From: Haliea sp.
Lineage (GTDB): Bacteria; Pseudomonadota; Gammaproteobacteria; Pseudomonadales; Halieaceae
Direction: 5' to 3'
DNA length: 64,000 nt
Assembly: GCA_016704305.1 (NCBI GenBank)
Contig: JADJAL010000016.1
Span: 62,001 to 126,000 of the forward strand
A program made the position numbers and the translations under genes. Below, in pieces: positions 1-8,463 of this stretch. Below the pieces are notes generated by a model. That model made no database searches, was not told where the DNA came from, and was given only the letters and a program-made list of their open reading frames with translations. Within the stretch, counting starts at the first letter, position 1. The number at the start of each line of letters is the position of its first letter.

Positions 1-736
1 CGCAAGTGACAGGAGGATGAATGCGATTTCTGGCGAGAATATCCACGCGAATTTCCGAATTACCGTCGACGACGATGGGCCGGCTACTGAGAGCGTGGGG
101 GAACATGGGCACCAGCACGATAGCGTCCAGCGTCGGGTGCATAATCGGTCCGCCGCCGGAGAGGGAATACGCTGTCGAGCCGGTCGGTGTGGAGACAATC
201 AAACCATCCGCGCGCTGTCGATACACAAAGCTGTCATTAATGCACAATTCAAATTCAATCATCTGCGCGGAAGTGCCCGAATTGACGACGACATCGTTCA
301 AGGCTTCTCCCCGCCCGACTACTTCGCCATCGCGTCGCACTACTGCATCCAGCAAAAAGCGGCTTTCACGACTGAAGTGTCCGTCCAGCACGGCGGGAAT
401 CTGCTGAGCGATATCATCCGGCATGATATCCGTAAGAAAACCAAGGCGACCGCGATTGACACCCAATACGGGTGTATCAAATTTTGCCAGCGTGCGAGCA
501 GCGCTGAGCAAGCTGCCATCGCCACCGACGACAATCACCAGGTCAGCTTCGGCACCGATTTCATCGAGACTTGCCAGGCGGCTCGCGCCATCGGGCAACA
601 CGTCCCCAAGCGCATCCTCCAGCACAACATCAAGCCCGCGCGCCTGCAACAGCGCGATCAACTCCAGCAGGACCCCGGTCTGTCCGCGCTGTCGACTGCG
701 CCCCGCCAATCCAATTTTTTTAAAAGCTGCCCGCAT
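1..736 (-). CDS. nadK: NAD kinase (3' end cut by window edge)
   Basis: NAD kinase phosphorylates NAD to NADP in the cytoplasm. Read on the minus strand from an ATG at 736, the frame is open to base 1, so about 245 residues are visible and the last few dozen are missing. Family hallmarks are present: the GGDGS nucleotide motif near residues 71-75, a N-D pair in the LND segment near residue 146, and the TPTGSTAYSLSGGG signature near residue 175. The gene is divergent from the DUF1853 gene, with about 90 bp between them. The large plus-strand open frame over this region is only its shadow. Confidence 0.95.
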   Translation of the reverse strand, partial: MRAAFKKIGLAGRSRQRGQTGVLLELIALLQARGLDVVLEDALGDVLPDGASRLASLDEIGAEADLVIVVGGDGSLLSAARTLAKFDTPVLGVNRGRLGFLTDIMPDDIAQQIPAVLDGHFSRESRFLLDAVVRRDGEVVGRGEALNDVVVNSGTSAQMIEFELCINDSFVYRQRADGLIVSTPTGSTAYSLSGGGPIMHPTLDAIVLVPMFPHALSSRPIVVDGNSEIRVDILARNRIHPPVTC

Positions 737-830
737 CGGCCACGCCGCCTCGCGCTGAAGAACTGCTATTATAACCACGAACCCACAAGGAAACGCAGCG
801 ATCATCCATAATTCCTTCCGTATACAAGCC

Positions 831-1736
831 GTGCGCGATCTCGCCTGGGCCTGCTTCTCGCCGCCGCTGCTGCACATTTCGCGCGTGACAGAGAGGGAAT
901 CAGGTGTATATGCATGCACACCGCAGCTCTCACCCGAAAGAGCGGCGTGGCTGGCACGACTGGATCGCGACCCCGCGGCGCTATTGGAACATCTGTCTGT
1001 TCGACCGACTCATCGCCTGGGCGTCTACTTTGAACAGCTATGGCATTTTTTCCTGCAGCAAGATCCAGAGACGGAGCTGATTGCGCACAATATCGCAGTG
1101 CACGAGGCAGGCAAAACGTTAGGCGAATTCGACGCCATTTATTACGACCGGCAGCTCGGCTGCCATGTTCATCTGGAACTGGCGGTAAAGTATTTCCTTG
1201 GCTTGCCGCGCAATCGCGGCGGTGGCTACTCAACAAACAGGCGCGAATGGCTGGGGCCAGACCGACGTGACAGCCTTGCAGCCAAACTCGACCGACTGCT
1301 ACAGCATCAGTCTCGACTGGGAGACACGGCCGCGGGCAAGCGCAGGTTGGCCGCACTCAACATAATCACCACCCGGAAGGAGATTGCATTGAAAGGGTAT
1401 TTATTCCAACCACTGAGCGCTCCCCCTCCTCCCCCACCAGGCTACAACCCCGCGTGCGCTATGAATCTGTGGCTGACCTGCGAACAATTGGATAGACATT
1501 GCGCGGGGCTCGATACCCTGGATTTCCTTATCCTGCCCAAGATGGCGTGGCTGAGTGGTTCGCAACACCCCGCTTGCACCGAAAAACTAGACCGGTATGA
1601 ACTCAAGGCACATGCTCTCGCGAGATTCGTAAAAGACCCGCATCCACTGCTGATTTCCGCAATTGATCGCCACGGACTGGAGGCAAACCGCTTCTTTGTC
1701 ACGCCGCCAGACTGGCCAAACCATGGCAATCAATAG
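831..1736 (+). CDS. DUF1853 family protein (PD-(D/E)XK nuclease-like fold)
   Basis: About 301 residues, typical for DUF1853, a family of unknown function often found beside nadK in gammaproteobacteria. The N-terminal RDLAWACFSPPLL segment and the central GEFD...HLELAVKYFLG segment are family-like. The D and E-x-x-x-K residues there resemble a PD-(D/E)XK nuclease core, so a nuclease-related role is possible but inferred. Start is uncertain: GTG 831 has no ribosome binding site, whereas AAGGAAA at 787-793 sits correctly before in-frame ATC codons at 801/804. The family homology seems to begin around the RDLAW segment right after the GTG. Confidence 0.8.
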   Translation: MRDLAWACFSPPLLHISRVTERESGVYACTPQLSPERAAWLARLDRDPAALLEHLSVRPTHRLGVYFEQLWHFFLQQDPETELIAHNIAVHEAGKTLGEFDAIYYDRQLGCHVHLELAVKYFLGLPRNRGGGYSTNRREWLGPDRRDSLAAKLDRLLQHQSRLGDTAAGKRRLAALNIITTRKEIALKGYLFQPLSAPPPPPPGYNPACAMNLWLTCEQLDRHCAGLDTLDFLILPKMAWLSGSQHPACTEKLDRYELKAHALARFVKDPHPLLISAIDRHGLEANRFFVTPPDWPNHGNQ

Positions 1737-1846
1737 AACACCGTGCGAACTGCCAGACTCTGATAAGCACAGGGCTGGAGAGCCGGTACTAATGTTCGCC
1801 TCTGCAATTTATACTGCCTCTGCAATCAGTCACCCGAGAAGCGAAT

Positions 1847-2722
1847 ATGGCGAGCAACAACGACACCAAATGGCCCTTCCGCTGGGATTTGCTACTACGC
1901 TACCGGTTCATCGAAACCCTCGCCCTGTGGGAGGGACGCCTGACCACCCGACACCTGTGCGACACCTTCGGTATCGGCCGACAGCAGGCTAGCAAGGACA
2001 TCAATAATTACATCCGTGAGGTTGGGCCTGGCAACCTCGAATACGACAAGTTCCTGAAAGGCTACAAGCCCTCTGGTGCATTTGCGCCGCGCGTCACCCA
2101 GGGATTGGCAGACGAGTACCTGGACCTGATGGCGAGCAATAACGAACTGATGAACATGTTCGAATCACTGTCGCTGAATGTTGCCAACGTCGAAGTGCTG
2201 TTAATGCCGGTGCGCGACGTCAAACCCGAAGTGTTGCGCCCCATCATGCAGGCAGCACGACAGCAACGGCGATTGGACGTCGACTATGTCTCCCTCAATC
2301 ACCCTGACCGGGAGGGACGCATCATCGTGCCGCACACCCTGGTCTACAGCGGCCTGCGCTGGCATGTGCGCGCCTGGTGCGAAAAAAACAGCGGTTACCG
2401 CGACTTTGTACTGAGTCGCTTTCGCGGCATTCCCGAGATCATGGATGAATCTGCGCACGGCGCGGACGGCGATGCCGAATGGAACACCCGTGTCGTTGTC
2501 CGGATTGCACCAGATCCCCGGCTGAGCCGCGAGCAGCGCGAGGTCGTCGAAGTAGACTACGGCATGGAAAAAGGTGTGCTCGAAATCGCCACCCGCGCCA
2601 GACTCGTACCCTATGTGCTGCAACTTCTGCATATCGAACCGGACACACTCACGGAAGATGCGACGGCGCAACAGATCGTGGTCGAAAACCGTACCGAACT
2701 GGCTCCCTGGTTGTTTGGATAG
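1847..2722 (+). CDS. WYL-domain transcriptional regulator (CapW/BrxR-like)
   Basis: A 291-residue DNA-binding regulator in three parts. A winged helix lies at about residues 10-70 (RYRFIETLALWEGRLTT then QQASKDINNYI). A WYL ligand-sensing domain lies at about 130-205, with SLNHP, RWHVRAWCE and DFVLSRF. A WCX-type C-terminal domain follows. This arrangement is that of CapW and BrxR, repressors that control CBASS and BREX defence islands. No such island lies beside it; the next gene, 13 bp downstream on the same strand, is a DUF1232 membrane protein. The assignment to the WYL family is firm; a link to defence is inference. Confidence 0.88.
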   Translation: MASNNDTKWPFRWDLLLRYRFIETLALWEGRLTTRHLCDTFGIGRQQASKDINNYIREVGPGNLEYDKFLKGYKPSGAFAPRVTQGLADEYLDLMASNNELMNMFESLSLNVANVEVLLMPVRDVKPEVLRPIMQAARQQRRLDVDYVSLNHPDREGRIIVPHTLVYSGLRWHVRAWCEKNSGYRDFVLSRFRGIPEIMDESAHGADGDAEWNTRVVVRIAPDPRLSREQREVVEVDYGMEKGVLEIATRARLVPYVLQLLHIEPDTLTEDATAQQIVVENRTELAPWLFG

Positions 2723-2735
2723 AGGGCTGTAAAGA

Positions 2736-3116
2736 ATGAACAAAGATAACGAGTTTGAAGTCGCTTTTTCCGAGAACAGATTCTGGAGAAAATTGAAGCG
2801 CTACGCCAAATCTGCCGGTACTGAGGTTGTAGAGAAGGCGTTATTGCTTTTTTACGCAGCCCAGGAAGAAAAAGCGCCAGCTTGGGCCAAAGGCACTATC
2901 ACTGCCGCACTGGGCTATTTTATCGTGCCGCTGGATGCAATCACTGATCTCGCGCCAGTAGTCGGATATGCAGATGACCTGGGAGTTCTGGTTCTGGCGA
3001 TTGCTGCAGTGGCTACCTACATCAATGATGATGTGCGGGAAAAAACTGCACGAAAAATGCGCGATTGGTTTGGTGAGGAGGAGCATGATGTCTCGTCATC
3101 GGAAAGTGGACACTGA
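2736..3116 (+). CDS. DUF1232 (YkvA-type) membrane protein
   Basis: A 126-residue protein with the DUF1232 signature at about residues 45-95: ALGYFIVPLDAITDLAP, then VGYADDLGVL and a hydrophobic stretch. It has one or two membrane segments and an acidic, serine-rich tail. Function is not known for the family; some members have been linked to membrane stress. It begins 13 bp after the WYL regulator stop, so the two are probably co-transcribed and this gene is the likely target or partner of that regulator. Confidence 0.85.
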   Translation: MNKDNEFEVAFSENRFWRKLKRYAKSAGTEVVEKALLLFYAAQEEKAPAWAKGTITAALGYFIVPLDAITDLAPVVGYADDLGVLVLAIAAVATYINDDVREKTARKMRDWFGEEEHDVSSSESGH

Positions 3117-3227
3117 CTACTTCCTGAACTAAGTAATCTCAGCGTTTCCGGCGAGTGCAGATTGTCTGGTTCTGGCTTTTACGATGCTCGTGCGGCGACA
3201 CACCAACGATACCGCGTCGGCAGTCGA

Positions 3228-4043
3228 CTACTTTGAAGGGCACGGTTTTGACGGCACTTCAGGGTCCGGAAAAACAGCCAAATTTTCACTGTCACTGACC
3301 GGCGCGTACCACTCGTCCTGCCAAATGCAGTGCCAGTAATTGCTCGGCAATACTGCCAGTTCAAAGCCCTGCTTGCGCTTCTGGAGCACAGGCACAAACC
3401 ACAAGCGCGCCCACGCTTCAATTTCCTGCGCATGCCGCAACGGCCCGGCGTCCAGTGGTTCCAGCCCCAGATCGGAAACAATCCTTGCGACAATTTCTTT
3501 CGCGTTGCGATCATCGGCGGCAACAAAACTTGTCACACGCCCGCCCAAGGCCATCGGATCATCAATGACGTTGGAGCCCGCTAACAGCGTCTTCACCACT
3601 CTGGCACCGGGATTCCAGCCCTGAATCAACTGCGCACTGGACGTTGACACCATACTTTCGAGGTAGCCATCTTCAGCCTGTCTAATAGGAATCGAAACGT
3701 CGATCAGGATTTTTCCATCCAGTTTCCCGAGATTTTTCGCCACCTGTTCCATTGCCGGCCATGGAACAACAAGTACGACAATATCTGCCTGCTGCGCCGC
3801 CTCCTGCTGGGTAGTAGCCTGTGCATTGTTTCCGGTCAGTGCCACCAATTGGCGCACGGATGCATCGGCGGGATCACGACTACCGTAAATGACGCGATAA
3901 CCCTTTTCTGCCAGCTTGGGGCCAATCGAATCACCCATATCACCAGTGCCGATGATGGCCACTGTCTCCCGCTCCGTAGCGGACAGTTGCGCAGAATTCG
4001 CAGATAGCAAAAAAAGTGACAAGATCGCAGCATATTTGAGCAT
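3228..4043 (-). CDS. Exported NADP-binding protein, F420:NADP oxidoreductase-like (PF03807)
   Basis: A 271-residue protein with an N-terminal export signal (residues 1-22, hydrophobic ILSLFLLSANS then AQLSA) followed by a Rossmann fold. The nucleotide loop is IIGTGDMGDSIG near residue 30, with YGSRDP near residue 53, which suits an NADP 2'-phosphate. The rest follows the F420-dependent NADP reductase family (VVLVVPWPAM, then NPGARVVKTL). The enzyme substrate is unknown. A Rossmann enzyme with a signal peptide is unusual, because NADP is not expected in the periplasm. The C-terminal 40 residues extend beyond the core domain. Confidence 0.75.
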   Translation of the reverse strand: MLKYAAILSLFLLSANSAQLSATERETVAIIGTGDMGDSIGPKLAEKGYRVIYGSRDPADASVRQLVALTGNNAQATTQQEAAQQADIVVLVVPWPAMEQVAKNLGKLDGKILIDVSIPIRQAEDGYLESMVSTSSAQLIQGWNPGARVVKTLLAGSNVIDDPMALGGRVTSFVAADDRNAKEIVARIVSDLGLEPLDAGPLRHAQEIEAWARLWFVPVLQKRKQGFELAVLPSNYWHCIWQDEWYAPVSDSENLAVFPDPEVPSKPCPSK

Positions 4044-4325
4044 TTTGTGAAATCCTCGCTATCGCACTCGCCCAAGAACGAGCTTTACTTAGGTCATGCA
4101 CTGAATACTTAACTGACATTAGGAGCGCAAACGGAGGCCTAGTTTACCGATTGGCCAACGTACTTTCAGGCAGACCACTGTGACCATTTGCCCAGAAACG
4201 CTCTATCTAATCCAGCCTGGACTGCGGACTGATGCGGCCCTTTTTGTATGAAAGCGAAATCTCGTTGCATTCAAAAGACGTCGCGCATTTCGAGGAGCGC
4301 TTGTAACGAGAAAAGTATGAATTCA

Positions 4326-4745
4326 CTACTTCAAATCTTCCCGACGCAACCAGACGAGCGGAATTTTACGCTGCGCCTTTTCTAAATACTCGCCCTGGTG
4401 TTTATTCAACTTTACGATAGTGTCCCAGAGTGCATCGCGCTCATCATCCGCGACATCTTCCGCAATCGCCCGAAAGCGCTCCCTCCCAAGCTGCACGGTT
4501 ACAGTTGGGTTGGCCTGCATATTCAAGTACCAAATCGGATGGCACTCCTTGCCGCTATTAGAGGCAGACACGACGATGGAATCACGATAGGGATAGCACG
4601 CGATGGGTACGGAGCGCACCAGGCCAGTCTTACGACCAATGGTTTCCACTAGCGCAACATCGATCCAACCCATTCGGGCACCGAGCCTACCGCCGCTGAA
4701 GCGGTACAGGAGTTGGTGGATTTTGCCAAACAATTTCCAATTCAT
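4326..4745 (-). CDS. Nitroreductase/deazaflavin-dependent oxidoreductase (Ddn-like, PF04075)
   Basis: A 139-residue protein of the split beta-barrel family named for mycobacterial Ddn, which uses reduced F420. Recognisable segments are VETIGRKTGLVRSVP (residues about 33-47), a GKECHPIWYLNMQANP-type stretch near residue 65, and a C-terminal LEKAQRKIPLVWLRR. Length is typical. Members outside actinobacteria may bind F420, FMN or heme-type ligands, so the cofactor is not proven. It lies downstream on the same strand as nothing obvious; the F420-reductase-like gene is its left neighbour, and an FO synthase lies at the other end of the window. Confidence 0.82.
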   Translation of the reverse strand: MNWKLFGKIHQLLYRFSGGRLGARMGWIDVALVETIGRKTGLVRSVPIACYPYRDSIVVSASNSGKECHPIWYLNMQANPTVTVQLGRERFRAIAEDVADDERDALWDTIVKLNKHQGEYLEKAQRKIPLVWLRREDLK

Positions 4746-4874
4746 ATCTGAAGCTTTATATTCACTATGTAGTCACAACCGCCACGTTGCGTATTAAGGA
4801 CCGCCTTTTCCAATTCGATCGACTAGCAGTGGAAAAGCCGAGTTCGTACTATTGCAATCCTCACACACCACTTC

Positions 4875-5258
4875 TCATTGAGAAATTTGCCTTGGAGACA
4901 GCAACAACTTTACAAACGCGTCTCTGTCAATTCTATAATATTCAATTCCAGCTCTAATATTCCCTTCATAATCAATAAAAAACTCTTGCTTCGGAAGAAG
5001 CACCTTCGCCCGAACATTTAAATGATCGTACTCTTGTTTGCCATTATCTTTTTTTTCTAGGAGTTTGAGAAATTTATAACTATTAATCGAATATTCAATT
5101 CCATAATGTTCGATTTCATCCTCATGCAAGCCCGTTATTCTCTCCTTTTTAAAATCGTAATAATACGCTAATCCATTTTCGCGAATTACATCGGCGCAGA
5201 TACCGCTCTGAATACAAGCAATAAAGATAAGGAAAATATGCAGCGTTTTCGTTTTCAC
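4875..5258 (-). CDS. Small secreted protein; candidate immunity protein of the RHS-M91 toxin
   Basis: A 127-residue protein of no family I recognise. It has a clear export signal (KTKTLHIFLIFIACIQSGICA). The mature part is rich in charged and tyrosine residues, with no membrane span. The gene is clearly more AT-rich than its neighbours. Its GTG start at 5258 overlaps the TGA of the M91 toxin frame (GTGA), so it is translationally coupled to the toxin. Position directly after a polymorphic toxin tip, small size, and odd base composition are the usual marks of an immunity gene; that role is inferred. Confidence 0.6.
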   Translation of the reverse strand: MKTKTLHIFLIFIACIQSGICADVIRENGLAYYYDFKKERITGLHEDEIEHYGIEYSINSYKFLKLLEKKDNGKQEYDHLNVRAKVLLPKQEFFIDYEGNIRAGIEYYRIDRDAFVKLLLSPRQISQ

Positions 5259-5761
5259 TTGTTACTTCCCGAAAAGGAACCCCCATATTTTGTTCCGGAC
5301 GTCCAATTTAATTGCCCAGATACACTGTATGCTGTTCTTGCAGACTCACCTAGAGCACTTCTAATAGGGTTTTCATTTGCGTTAACATTATTCATTTGCC
5401 CTGGTCCATCATCATGAAAACCTGCGGCATGGCCCAACTCATGTCCCAGGACCGCTGCCAAAGAGGCCGGTTGCATACCTCCAGTTGTTGGCAAATCTAT
5501 ACTGTTATAAGGGTCAATCCGTACCGTGAGATGCGTGTCCGTCGCGCAGGAACCACAATAATACGCATCATGAGTTATCGGAACAATTCTATATATTTGA
5601 GTGGACGCTTCCAGTGGAGCAGTTATTTCCATACCCCGTCTAGTACTATTCACTCTTGCGTAAGCCTGCGTCAATATTCTATAAGCTCGCGGATCCGGAG
5701 TAACCACTTGTACAACCAACCCACCTTGGATCCACGGCTCCAATCGGATTTCCTCTAACAT
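5255..5761 (-). CDS. M91-type zinc metalloprotease toxin tip (C-terminus of RHS gene)
   Basis: This frame of up to 168 residues carries HELGHAAGFHDDG near residue 110, a HExxH zinc site with the M91 pattern. It is followed by NANENPIRSALGE...R..Y, which matches the downstream acidic ligand region of M91/NleD effectors. It is not an independent gene: if one A of CCAAGG (plus strand TT at 5726-5727) is removed, the RHS core reads NPIGAVDP-GGL straight into this domain, as polymorphic RHS toxins do. The ATG at 5761 is therefore probably fortuitous. Predicted activity is proteolysis of a target in a competing cell; the target is unknown. Confidence 0.75.
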   Translation of the reverse strand: MLEEIRLEPWIQGGLVVQVVTPDPRAYRILTQAYARVNSTRRGMEITAPLEASTQIYRIVPITHDAYYCGSCATDTHLTVRIDPYNSIDLPTTGGMQPASLAAVLGHELGHAAGFHDDGPGQMNNVNANENPIRSALGESARTAYSVSGQLNWTSGTKYGGSFSGSNK

Positions 5762-8420
5762 ATGAACTTAAGTTCGTTCCATCAACAAATCCCGCAGGAT
5801 CCTCACTGATAAACCGACCCGTTTCCGCATCGTAATAGCGCGCACGCATGTAATAAAGGTTGTCGCTTTCGGTGAAGATGCCTACTTGCCCCGCATACTT
5901 AAAGGGCTGGGCAATTTGCTCCTGACTCAGCATTTTTCCATAGGGCGAATACGTGTATTTGTTGACTGCCACATCGTTGGCGTTGGTTAGCGCCACTGTG
6001 TGGCCAGTGCCGTCAAAATGATAAACGTAGTAGGTATTACTTTGCACCATCGCTGCCAGTCCAGCGCCGTAAATGTAGTAGCGCGAAATTTGGCCGGCAC
6101 TGTTCGCTTGGGCTAGCAGGTTACCTGATGCATCGTAGATATATTGGGTTTCTAAGCGGTTGGGTGCAACGCCACGTATGGCATTCACGCGATTGCCCAC
6201 ACCATCGTAGACAAAGCTGTCGCTGCCTCGTTGTATCAACCGGTGAGCATCGTCAAAACTGTATCCCACAACATTCCTGGCAGTGAGCTGTCCTTCATTG
6301 TCATAGGTATACCGACTGGCCACAGTGTCAACAGTGCTGGAAAGTTGACCCTCATCATCAAATATGTACCGATGGTTGGAAGACGAGTCCAACCGATTAC
6401 GCTTGTGATTGTAAGCGAAACTGGTGTCATCGGTTATCAGACTACCTGACAACATCGGAGCCGGTGAGATGACTTCCTGTATGCGATTGCCATTGGCGTC
6501 CAACTGAAAGCTATACTCAACTAGCGCAGTAGCGCCTTGATGGGCAATTCCCTTCAACCGATCTGCATCATCCCAGCTATACTCCGTTTCCATGGCATTG
6601 AAATGTTCGACCCTGTCCAGACGATTGGCATTGTCATAGACATACCGCATCGTGGGTTTCCCCGACAGCCAATTAATCTTCACTGTACTTAACCGATTCA
6701 GATCGTCGTATGTATAACTGACCGTCCTGTTTCCCGGCGGATAGGTCAACGTGGTCAGATTACCCGCTGCATCGTAGGAATAGCCGACGCTATGACCATT
6801 GCTGTCCGTATGACCGGTAAGGCGACCAGCGCCGTCGTAGGTATTGGTAGTAGTTCCGGTGGGATCAATCATCTCCACCAGATTGTCTCGAGCGTCATAG
6901 TGAAAGTTGACCGCGGAGCCTGGATAACTAATGCCTTTCAACTTACCCGAAGCAGTGTAGCTGAACTGCGTGGTCTTGTTGTTTCGATCCGTCGACTTTT
7001 TCACCTCTCCGGCCGCCGTATACTCGTAGAGGCTTTTCTTCCCTAGTGGATCAAGTCTTTCTTTCAATAACCCGTTGTTATAGTAAACAAAGGAAGTCTT
7101 TGCCCCCTTTTGATCCACAAGGCTTTCCAAATTGCCTCTAATGTCGTAGTTCCAATTGATGACGGGGTTCATGCTGGTCTGAGTAGTATCGACATTGCCA
7201 TTGGCGTCATAGCTATAGACCGTGTTTATCGCCCGAGGATCCGTCAATGTGTTGACCAGGCCATTCGCGAGGTATGTTGTCTTCACAGTATGCCCCAGAG
7301 GATCGGTTCGATCTGTAATCCGGTGCTTTGCATTGTGTTTATAGGTTACTTTCTGATTCAGAGGACTCGTGGCTTCAACAAGTCGATGCTGCATATCATA
7401 TGCAAACGTCACCTTCTCGCCACGGCCGTTTATCTGTTCCTTCAAGTTGCCAAATCCATCGTAGACGAACGTGGATAAATTGTTCCGGGGATCGGTTTGG
7501 CTAATAACGTTGCCTTGACCGTCATATGCCATACGCGAGGTATTGTGAAGGGCGTCTTCCATCGCTACGCGACGACCATCCAGATCAAAATGATAAGTCG
7601 TCCGATTACCCTCGGGGTCTTCTTCGGATGCCACAAAACCGCCGTAATGCATTTTGTAGGTTTCCATACCGGTGTCCCTTGGGGCAAATTGTGCTATAAC
7701 CCGGTCAAAATCGTTGTAGGTGTTCTGTACAATCTTTACACCGACGGGATTTGTGACTTTCAGAAGCCTGTGTAGATTATCGTATTCATATAGCCAGTTG
7801 CTGCCGTCCAGGCCTGCGACTCCTGCCAGATTTCCGTTGGCTTGCACATAAGATACCGAGTGGTAAGTAGAATCGTATGCCTGGACAAGAGAATCGTTTG
7901 TATACCGCAAAAAAAGTATTCGCGAATGAGCATCCCTGACCTGAGCCAATCTGCCATCACCATTATAGGTGAAGGACATAATCTTGCCGTCCACATCGAC
8001 AATAGACGCGATGCGGTTCTGATTGTCGAATTTCCATACCGTGCCAAATCTCTCTCGCAGCTCGTATGTTTTGTTACTCAATCGTACCAGTTGCGTGGTA
8101 ATGCCAGCCGGGGGCATAAACTCACCGTTGGGCATTTCCTGGTAAGTCACTGCTTGTGACCCCATATGCACAGTGATTGTCTTGTTCAGTAGTTGGTCCA
8201 TTCCCCAATTAGCAACCAGGGCCGCCACCCCCCACTTGTTCGGGCCTGGTGCCTGGGCTTGCAACAAACTGCTTACAACATGATTAACCACTGCCATGGG
8301 GATAGCATCAAACACGGTCCTCTGGCCGAGCGCGGCCTCGACATCGCTGTGTTGGGATATGTAGATACTGTAGTTGTGAGTCCAACCCCTACCCAGGCCT
8401 ACAGTGTCTTGTGATGCCAT
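5679..8420 (-). CDS. RHS/YD-repeat protein core (toxin-delivery shell)
   Basis: A 913-residue open frame made almost entirely of tandem YD repeats (pattern YDxxGRL or YDANGNV). It ends in the RHS-associated core: NLYYMRARYYDAETGRFISEDPAGF, then SSYVRGNPIGAVDP. Such proteins form a shell that encloses a C-terminal toxin. The true toxin tip is in the next frame (see 5255-5761), because a one-base shift adds a short false tail after VDP. The frame also opens too late: in-frame sequence upstream reads RGFAFTRSYNSQ before the ATG, so the N-terminal part belongs to the preceding gene, from which it is separated by a stop and apparently missing sequence. Confidence 0.9.
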   Translation of the reverse strand: MASQDTVGLGRGWTHNYSIYISQHSDVEAALGQRTVFDAIPMAVVNHVVSSLLQAQAPGPNKWGVAALVANWGMDQLLNKTITVHMGSQAVTYQEMPNGEFMPPAGITTQLVRLSNKTYELRERFGTVWKFDNQNRIASIVDVDGKIMSFTYNGDGRLAQVRDAHSRILFLRYTNDSLVQAYDSTYHSVSYVQANGNLAGVAGLDGSNWLYEYDNLHRLLKVTNPVGVKIVQNTYNDFDRVIAQFAPRDTGMETYKMHYGGFVASEEDPEGNRTTYHFDLDGRRVAMEDALHNTSRMAYDGQGNVISQTDPRNNLSTFVYDGFGNLKEQINGRGEKVTFAYDMQHRLVEATSPLNQKVTYKHNAKHRITDRTDPLGHTVKTTYLANGLVNTLTDPRAINTVYSYDANGNVDTTQTSMNPVINWNYDIRGNLESLVDQKGAKTSFVYYNNGLLKERLDPLGKKSLYEYTAAGEVKKSTDRNNKTTQFSYTASGKLKGISYPGSAVNFHYDARDNLVEMIDPTGTTTNTYDGAGRLTGHTDSNGHSVGYSYDAAGNLTTLTYPPGNRTVSYTYDDLNRLSTVKINWLSGKPTMRYVYDNANRLDRVEHFNAMETEYSWDDADRLKGIAHQGATALVEYSFQLDANGNRIQEVISPAPMLSGSLITDDTSFAYNHKRNRLDSSSNHRYIFDDEGQLSSTVDTVASRYTYDNEGQLTARNVVGYSFDDAHRLIQRGSDSFVYDGVGNRVNAIRGVAPNRLETQYIYDASGNLLAQANSAGQISRYYIYGAGLAAMVQSNTYYVYHFDGTGHTVALTNANDVAVNKYTYSPYGKMLSQEQIAQPFKYAGQVGIFTESDNLYYMRARYYDAETGRFISEDPAGFVDGTNLSSYVRGNPIGAVDPRWVGCTSGYSGSASL

Positions 8421-8463
8421 TTGACTGTTGTAGCTTCGTGTGAATGCAAAACCTCGTGTCCCG

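Noticed and set aside
17..811. 264-codon plus-strand open frame at the left edge
   Set aside because: Shadow of nadK on the other strand; the nadK motifs GGDGS and TGSTAY are on the minus strand.
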